Origin: a virus
Virus record (IMG/VR): IMGVR_UViG_3300046791_000569
Span: 1 to 43,430 of that record
Length of the DNA: 43,430 nt
Strand: one strand, 5' to 3'
Both the position numbers and the translations under genes were made by a program. The notes below the pieces were generated by a model. It did not search any database and was not told the DNA's origin. It was given only the letters and a program-made list of their open reading frames with translations. Each line of letters starts with the position of its first letter. Position 1 is the first letter of the stretch. Shown in pieces: positions 40,807 to 43,430 of the stretch.

Positions 40807-40937
40807 CGTCGCGGCCTGCCGCGGGGTGCCTCACGGCGCGCGGTGTCAGGGGCGAGAGCAGGGCCGACCGATGCCCGAAGGCTGTCGAGAGGGCCGAGCG
40901 ATCGGGTGGAGGAGAAGCGGTTGCTGTGTCGAGTCGG

Positions 40938-40966
40938 AAGATAGTTCAGGCGGGAGCGGTAGTCAA
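40938..40966 (-). promoter_or_regulatory. leftward early promoter (PL-like)
   Basis: Read leftward: TTGACT (40961-40966), exactly 17 bases, TATCTT (40938-40943). Matches are 5/6 and 4/6. Two CTTGAG repeats (at 40973 and 40984) lie just upstream, and CTTGAG recurs near the repressor start (41415-41421), so these may be operator half-sites. It would drive the whole early operon down to integrase. Confidence 0.6.
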
Positions 40967-40989
40967 CTAAAACTTGAGTGTCGCTTGAG

Positions 40990-41415
40990 CTACGACAGGA
41001 ACTTCAATCGTTCCTCAAGGATGGCTTGAAGAAGATCGCGCGCGGCATCATCGGCGCGCAGAACATAGAGCAGATCCTCGACCTGCTTACGGCTCTTGAA
41101 CGCCTCGACCCGTGGACGCAGATCCTCAACCCGCGCCTTGACCCGCTGCATCTTCGCGGCGACAGGGCGCAGTTGATCGACGTCGGCACCGACTGCGACG
41201 AGTCCCTTGCGGACCGTGTCGAGGGCGCCGGGCTTGAAGTGCGGCGTGCGGACGTACGTGCTCACCATCTGCTGGGACACGTTGGCCGCCTTAGAGAACT
41301 GCGCCTGACTCACGCCTACCTGCTCAAGCAGCTCGGCAAGTCGTTGCCCTTCGTGGTTGTCGGCCATGTCCCTGACGGTAGCGGGCGACTCTCCCATCGT
41401 TCCAGTTGTAAGCAC
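40990..41415 (-). CDS. putative phage repressor (XRE-like helix-turn-helix)
   Basis: 141 residues from GTG 41415, chosen because GGGAGG lies seven bases upstream; ATG 41397 and 41367 are later options. Residues ~25-75 make a helix-turn-helix of the XRE/Cro kind (LAELLEQVGVSQAQFSKAANVSQ, read in parts, then QMVSTYVRT). The C-terminal half is coiled-coil-like (RVEDLRPRVEAFKSRKQ) and probably mediates dimers. No RecA-cleavable LexA-type protease domain is present. Location between leftward and rightward promoters matches cI of lambda. Confidence 0.75.
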   Translation of the reverse strand: MLTTGTMGESPATVRDMADNHEGQRLAELLEQVGVSQAQFSKAANVSQQMVSTYVRTPHFKPGALDTVRKGLVAVGADVDQLRPVAAKMQRVKARVEDLRPRVEAFKSRKQVEDLLYVLRADDAARDLLQAILEERLKFLS

Positions 41416-41432
41416 CTCAAGCCCTCCCTCTA

Positions 41433-41454
41433 CAATCAGTTGACAGGTTGATTG
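41433..41454 (+). promoter_or_regulatory. palindromic operator over rightward promoter
   Basis: Inverted repeat CAATCA ... TGATTG, ten bases apart, at 41433-41438 and 41449-41454. It brackets and overlaps the TTGACA of the rightward promoter, the classic place for a repressor site. The central six-base half-sites are perfect. Confidence 0.55.
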
Positions 41455-41468
41455 AGTGGTGATTTACT
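41440..41468 (+). promoter_or_regulatory. rightward promoter (PR-like)
   Basis: TTGACA (41440-41445), 17 bases, TTTACT (41463-41468; 4/6). The start point would fall about seven bases on, at or next to GTG 41475, and no ribosome-binding site is seen, so a leaderless transcript is likely. It faces the cro-like gene. Confidence 0.5.
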
Positions 41469-41474
41469 TCCGGC

Positions 41475-41687
41475 GTGGTCGACAGTCTCTTTTGGCAAGC
41501 GGTGATGGCCCACGGCGGAGCCGTGAAGGTCGCCGAATTGCTCGGTAAGTCCGAGGCCTGGATCTACAAACTCGACGCTGGTGGCAAGCCCTCTCGCAAG
41601 TTGGAGAAGCTCATTGAGCAACGGCTGGGCGTTCCGCGAAGCTACTGGGATCTCATCGACGCGCAGTCGAGCGGCGAGGCGGCGTGA
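41475..41687 (+). CDS. Cro/YdaS-like helix-turn-helix regulator
   Basis: 70 residues from GTG 41475. Residues ~8-60 form a YdaS/Cro-like helix-turn-helix (HGGAVKVAELLGKSEAWIYK, then GGKPSRKLEKLIEQRLG). It lies divergent to the repressor with the palindromic operator between. It would act as the lytic switch partner. A second start at ATG 41502 would give a shorter form. The 14-base gap to the convergent lipoprotein gene has no terminator I can see. Confidence 0.7.
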   Translation: MVDSLFWQAVMAHGGAVKVAELLGKSEAWIYKLDAGGKPSRKLEKLIEQRLGVPRSYWDLIDAQSSGEAA

Positions 41688-41701
41688 TGCGACGCGGGAG
41701 G

Positions 41702-42445
41702 CTACTTGCGCTGGGGCTTCCGGTTGTCGCGGGTGATCTGCTCGCCCATCCGCGTGAAGCCTCCAGCCGACACCAGGCCGGCCGCGGCGAGGACGGGGAG
41801 CGTCATATCCCATCCCGCCCGTGCCTTGAAGGTGAAGTCCCCGGCGAGGTAGCCGCACGTCTCGACGCGGCTGCCCTCGACAAAGTCGCCCTCGAAACGA
41901 CCGATCACAAGGATGGCGTCGTCTATCCCGTCGCCTGCCGTCAATCGCGCGGTCGTTACACCCTCCGACTCCTTGATCTCGGCGATCCGACCCACCGACG
42001 TACACCACGGCTTGCCGGCTTGCTTGGCAGGGTTCTTCTTGAGAGCGCGGAAGGTCAAGTAGCGGGTGGGGATGGCGGCCAAATTGTAATCGTAGAGCAT
42101 GAAGCCGTCGACGCTGCCGGAGATCTTCTTGTAGACGTCGATGTCGAGCCCGTCGCGCTCGTACGCCTTGCGCATCGAGGCATAGTAGGATGCGGATCCT
42201 CGACGCTGCGAGTCGATGCGTTTGACCTGTCCCGCCACCGTGAGAGGGAAGTCGCCGCCGCACTCGGGCGCGACGCAGATCCTTGCTTCCTGGGTCGGCG
42301 GGGACGGGGACGCCTCGACCTTCGAGAGCGGGGGCGCCTGTCTGACTGGCGTCAGCGGCGAGACCACCGGAGACGGCTCGGGCTCCCTCTTCCTTGGCGC
42401 ATCGCACCCGCCGCTCAGCAGCACCGCCATCACTACGTAGCGCAT
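41702..42445 (-). CDS. lipoprotein in immunity region (moron candidate)
   Basis: 247 residues from ATG 42445. Signal peptide MRYVVMAVLLSGGC with lipobox Cys14. A Pro/Ser-rich spacer (~20-50) follows, then a beta-rich body (~60-215) with Cys pairs (CVAPECGGD and WCTSVGR, ETCGYLAG). Near the end a mild hydrophobic stretch (LPVLAAAGLVSAGG) and a basic tail occur. Located beside the repressor and opposite to late transcription, as prophage-expressed surface-exclusion genes often are. No named family recognised; the fold may be OB-like. Confidence 0.7.
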   Translation of the reverse strand: MRYVVMAVLLSGGCDAPRKREPEPSPVVSPLTPVRQAPPLSKVEASPSPPTQEARICVAPECGGDFPLTVAGQVKRIDSQRRGSASYYASMRKAYERDGLDIDVYKKISGSVDGFMLYDYNLAAIPTRYLTFRALKKNPAKQAGKPWCTSVGRIAEIKESEGVTTARLTAGDGIDDAILVIGRFEGDFVEGSRVETCGYLAGDFTFKARAGWDMTLPVLAAAGLVSAGGFTRMGEQITRDNRKPQRK

Positions 42446-42522
42446 CGCCGCACCCCCGCGCCTCGATGGGCGCTCGTCCAGTCTCCCGCGTTTCACCCGA
42501 CTTCCGCAAGGAGCTGACCGCG

Positions 42523-43029
42523 ATGGCGTCCAAGAGCGTCACGTCCATCAACATGCGTCCGGCACCACCCCCAAGTGAACCCCAAGCCGGTGGGGGTGCA
42601 CTTGGGGAGCAAGCGCCTGCTCTTGTCGATCCCGTCGCTGACACCGATGCGGCAAAGGCCGAGCGCATCATCGCCGCCTTCTACGAGGGTGGTCGCGAGG
42701 CGGTGCAGTTGTGGGGCGGCGTCGAGGCTCTGGCACGACTCTGGGGCGCCGACCTCGGCGATCTCTCCCGGCGGCTCGGTCGCAAGCCGCACAAGGGCAC
42801 CACCTGCTACGCGTTCGGCGACTTCTGGGCCCTCGCCTGCACCGAGGAGGCAGCGGCCCGGGCCTTCCTCTCGAAGCTGTCCGACGCGCTCGGCTACGAG
42901 CCGCCGAAGAAGAAGCGTCGCCAGAAGACACCCGAGGAGACGATCGCTGCGCTCAAGAAGCAGCTGAAGCTCTTCGGCCCGGCGGGTGAGCAGGCGCTCG
43001 AGCGCGCCGGCGTCGAGGACGACGGATGA
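42523..43029 (+). CDS. hypothetical early/late-border protein
   Basis: 168 residues; AAGGAG ten bases before ATG 42523 decides this start over a longer one that would read into the lipoprotein signal. N-terminal ~40 residues are Pro/Gly-rich and likely flexible. Residues ~45-120 are helical (AAFYEGGREAVQLWGGVEAL, WGADLGDLSRRLGRK). The basic end KKKRRQKTPEETIAALKKQ is coiled-coil-like. First of a coupled rightward run that leads towards the terminase genes across the contig ends. Function unknown. Confidence 0.6.
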   Translation: MASKSVTSINMRPAPPPSEPQAGGGALGEQAPALVDPVADTDAAKAERIIAAFYEGGREAVQLWGGVEALARLWGADLGDLSRRLGRKPHKGTTCYAFGDFWALACTEEAAARAFLSKLSDALGYEPPKKKRRQKTPEETIAALKKQLKLFGPAGEQALERAGVEDDG

Positions 43030-43313
43030 CGCCCGCCGAGCGCATGCTTCGCTGGCGCGCGGCCGACGCCGTCGACGATCTCGTCGAGTGTCTGGTCACT
43101 GTGAACGGGCTGCCGGCCGACTTCATCGCGGCCCGACTCGAGGGCGCGGCGTCGGCGCTACGGGACGCGCCCACGGTGGCGAAGCGGCGTGAGCGCGAGC
43201 GGCTGAAGGCCGAGCAGATCGAGAGCGAGCGCGTCGAGCTGCGGCCCGAGTGCCCGGACGTCGTCGAGGCGGACATATGGGGCGACGCCATCGCCGTGGG
43301 GTCGCGCGCGTGA
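43026..43313 (+). CDS. small hypothetical helical protein
   Basis: 95 residues; ATGA overlap with the previous gene and GTGA overlap with the next. Helical, Glu/Arg-rich (AKRRERERLKAEQIESERV), beginning with RMLRWRAADAVDDLVECL. No family recognised. Likely co-expressed with its neighbours. Confidence 0.55.
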   Translation: MTPAERMLRWRAADAVDDLVECLVTVNGLPADFIAARLEGAASALRDAPTVAKRRERERLKAEQIESERVELRPECPDVVEADIWGDAIAVGSRA

Positions 43314-43430
43314 CGCGCCGCGAGCTGCAGGCGCGCCGCACTCGACTGCGCGTCGAACGTCAACGGGGGGGGGGGGGGGGGGGCGGCCACCGGGTTAGGG
43401 GGGCTGCGAGAGGGGTCCGGGCGCCCCGCC
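43310..43430 (+). CDS. partial gene running into contig end
   Basis: Starts at GTG 43310, overlapping the previous stop, and reads basic residues (VTRRELQARRTRLRVERQ) to 43366. It then enters a poly-G tract where the frame loses meaning. The rest of the gene is missing or unresolved. A continuation at the left end of the window is expected if the genome is circular, but no matching frame is visible before 90. Confidence 0.4.
   Translation, partial: MTRRELQARRTRLRVERQRGGGGGGGHRVRGAARGVRAPR
43367..43384. other. poly-G tract, probable sequencing/assembly artefact
   Basis: An uninterrupted run of about 18 G close to the end, followed by a G-rich 46-base tail with no coding pattern. Dark-cycle poly-G and contig-end errors look like this. 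The true sequence here is uncertain. Confidence 0.7.

Overview
The window reads as the nearly complete genome of a temperate, contractile-tailed dsDNA phage with a Mu-like head and tail module. It appears to be a circularly permuted contig and not an integrated prophage. No host genes flank it, late genes run off the right end and resume at the left end, and the integrase and an apparent attP lie in the interior. Base composition is high-GC. Two lipoprotein genes look host-derived; one has a Cys-rich body and Asp-Leu/Pro-rich spacer of a kind familiar from Myxococcota and related deltaproteobacterial lineages. I therefore infer a host in that group, but this rests on style, not on a search.

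Layout. (1) 90-9858: a putative late regulator, small and large terminase, portal, S49 prohead protease with a probable nested scaffold start, decoration protein, Mu gpT-type capsid, and head-tail connector/completion proteins. (2) 9855-22458: tail terminator candidate, large sheath, tube, a tail-assembly chaperone pair with a possible -1 frameshift, short tape measure, hub, spike, gp25-like wedge, baseplate J, gp48-like protein and a fiber-like protein. (3) 22455-31367: a leftward Cys-rich lipoprotein, three adhesion-type genes (one with a signal peptide, one with a collagen-like stretch plus a putative beta-helix), a stand-alone response-regulator receiver domain, membrane/lysis candidates and a PG-binding plus CHAP endolysin. 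These are interrupted by leftward cargo genes, including a four-gene cassette with its own sigma70-like promoter. (4) 31450-32807: attP inside a tRNA/tmRNA 3'-end copy, a strong terminator, tyrosine integrase and a small overlapping gene. (5) 32808-40806: a leftward early operon with a frameshifted Spo11/topoisomerase VI A-like toprim protein, a nucleoside deoxyribosyltransferase-like enzyme, a ParB-like protein, a Zn-finger/DUF669-like protein, a Cas4-like nuclease, a RecT/Bet-like annealing protein, a 22-repeat pentapeptide protein and three small genes. (6) 40938-42445: a lambda-like immunity region with a leftward promoter, repressor, rightward promoter with palindromic operator, Cro/YdaS-like gene and a leftward lipoprotein. 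(7) 42523-43430: small rightward genes that lead round into region 1. The contig ends in a poly-G tract that looks artefactual.

Genes are packed in translationally coupled runs with many 4-base GTGA/ATGA overlaps. Three of the four clear convergent gene pairs share one palindromic CTAG as both stop codons. An unusually large share of the small accessory proteins carries CxxC zinc-knuckle motifs. The main candidates for new biology are the phage receiver-domain protein, the leftward four-gene cassette, the frameshifted Spo11-like protein, the two lipoprotein morons, the receptor-side secreted protein, and a triple hairpin directly before the capsid gene.
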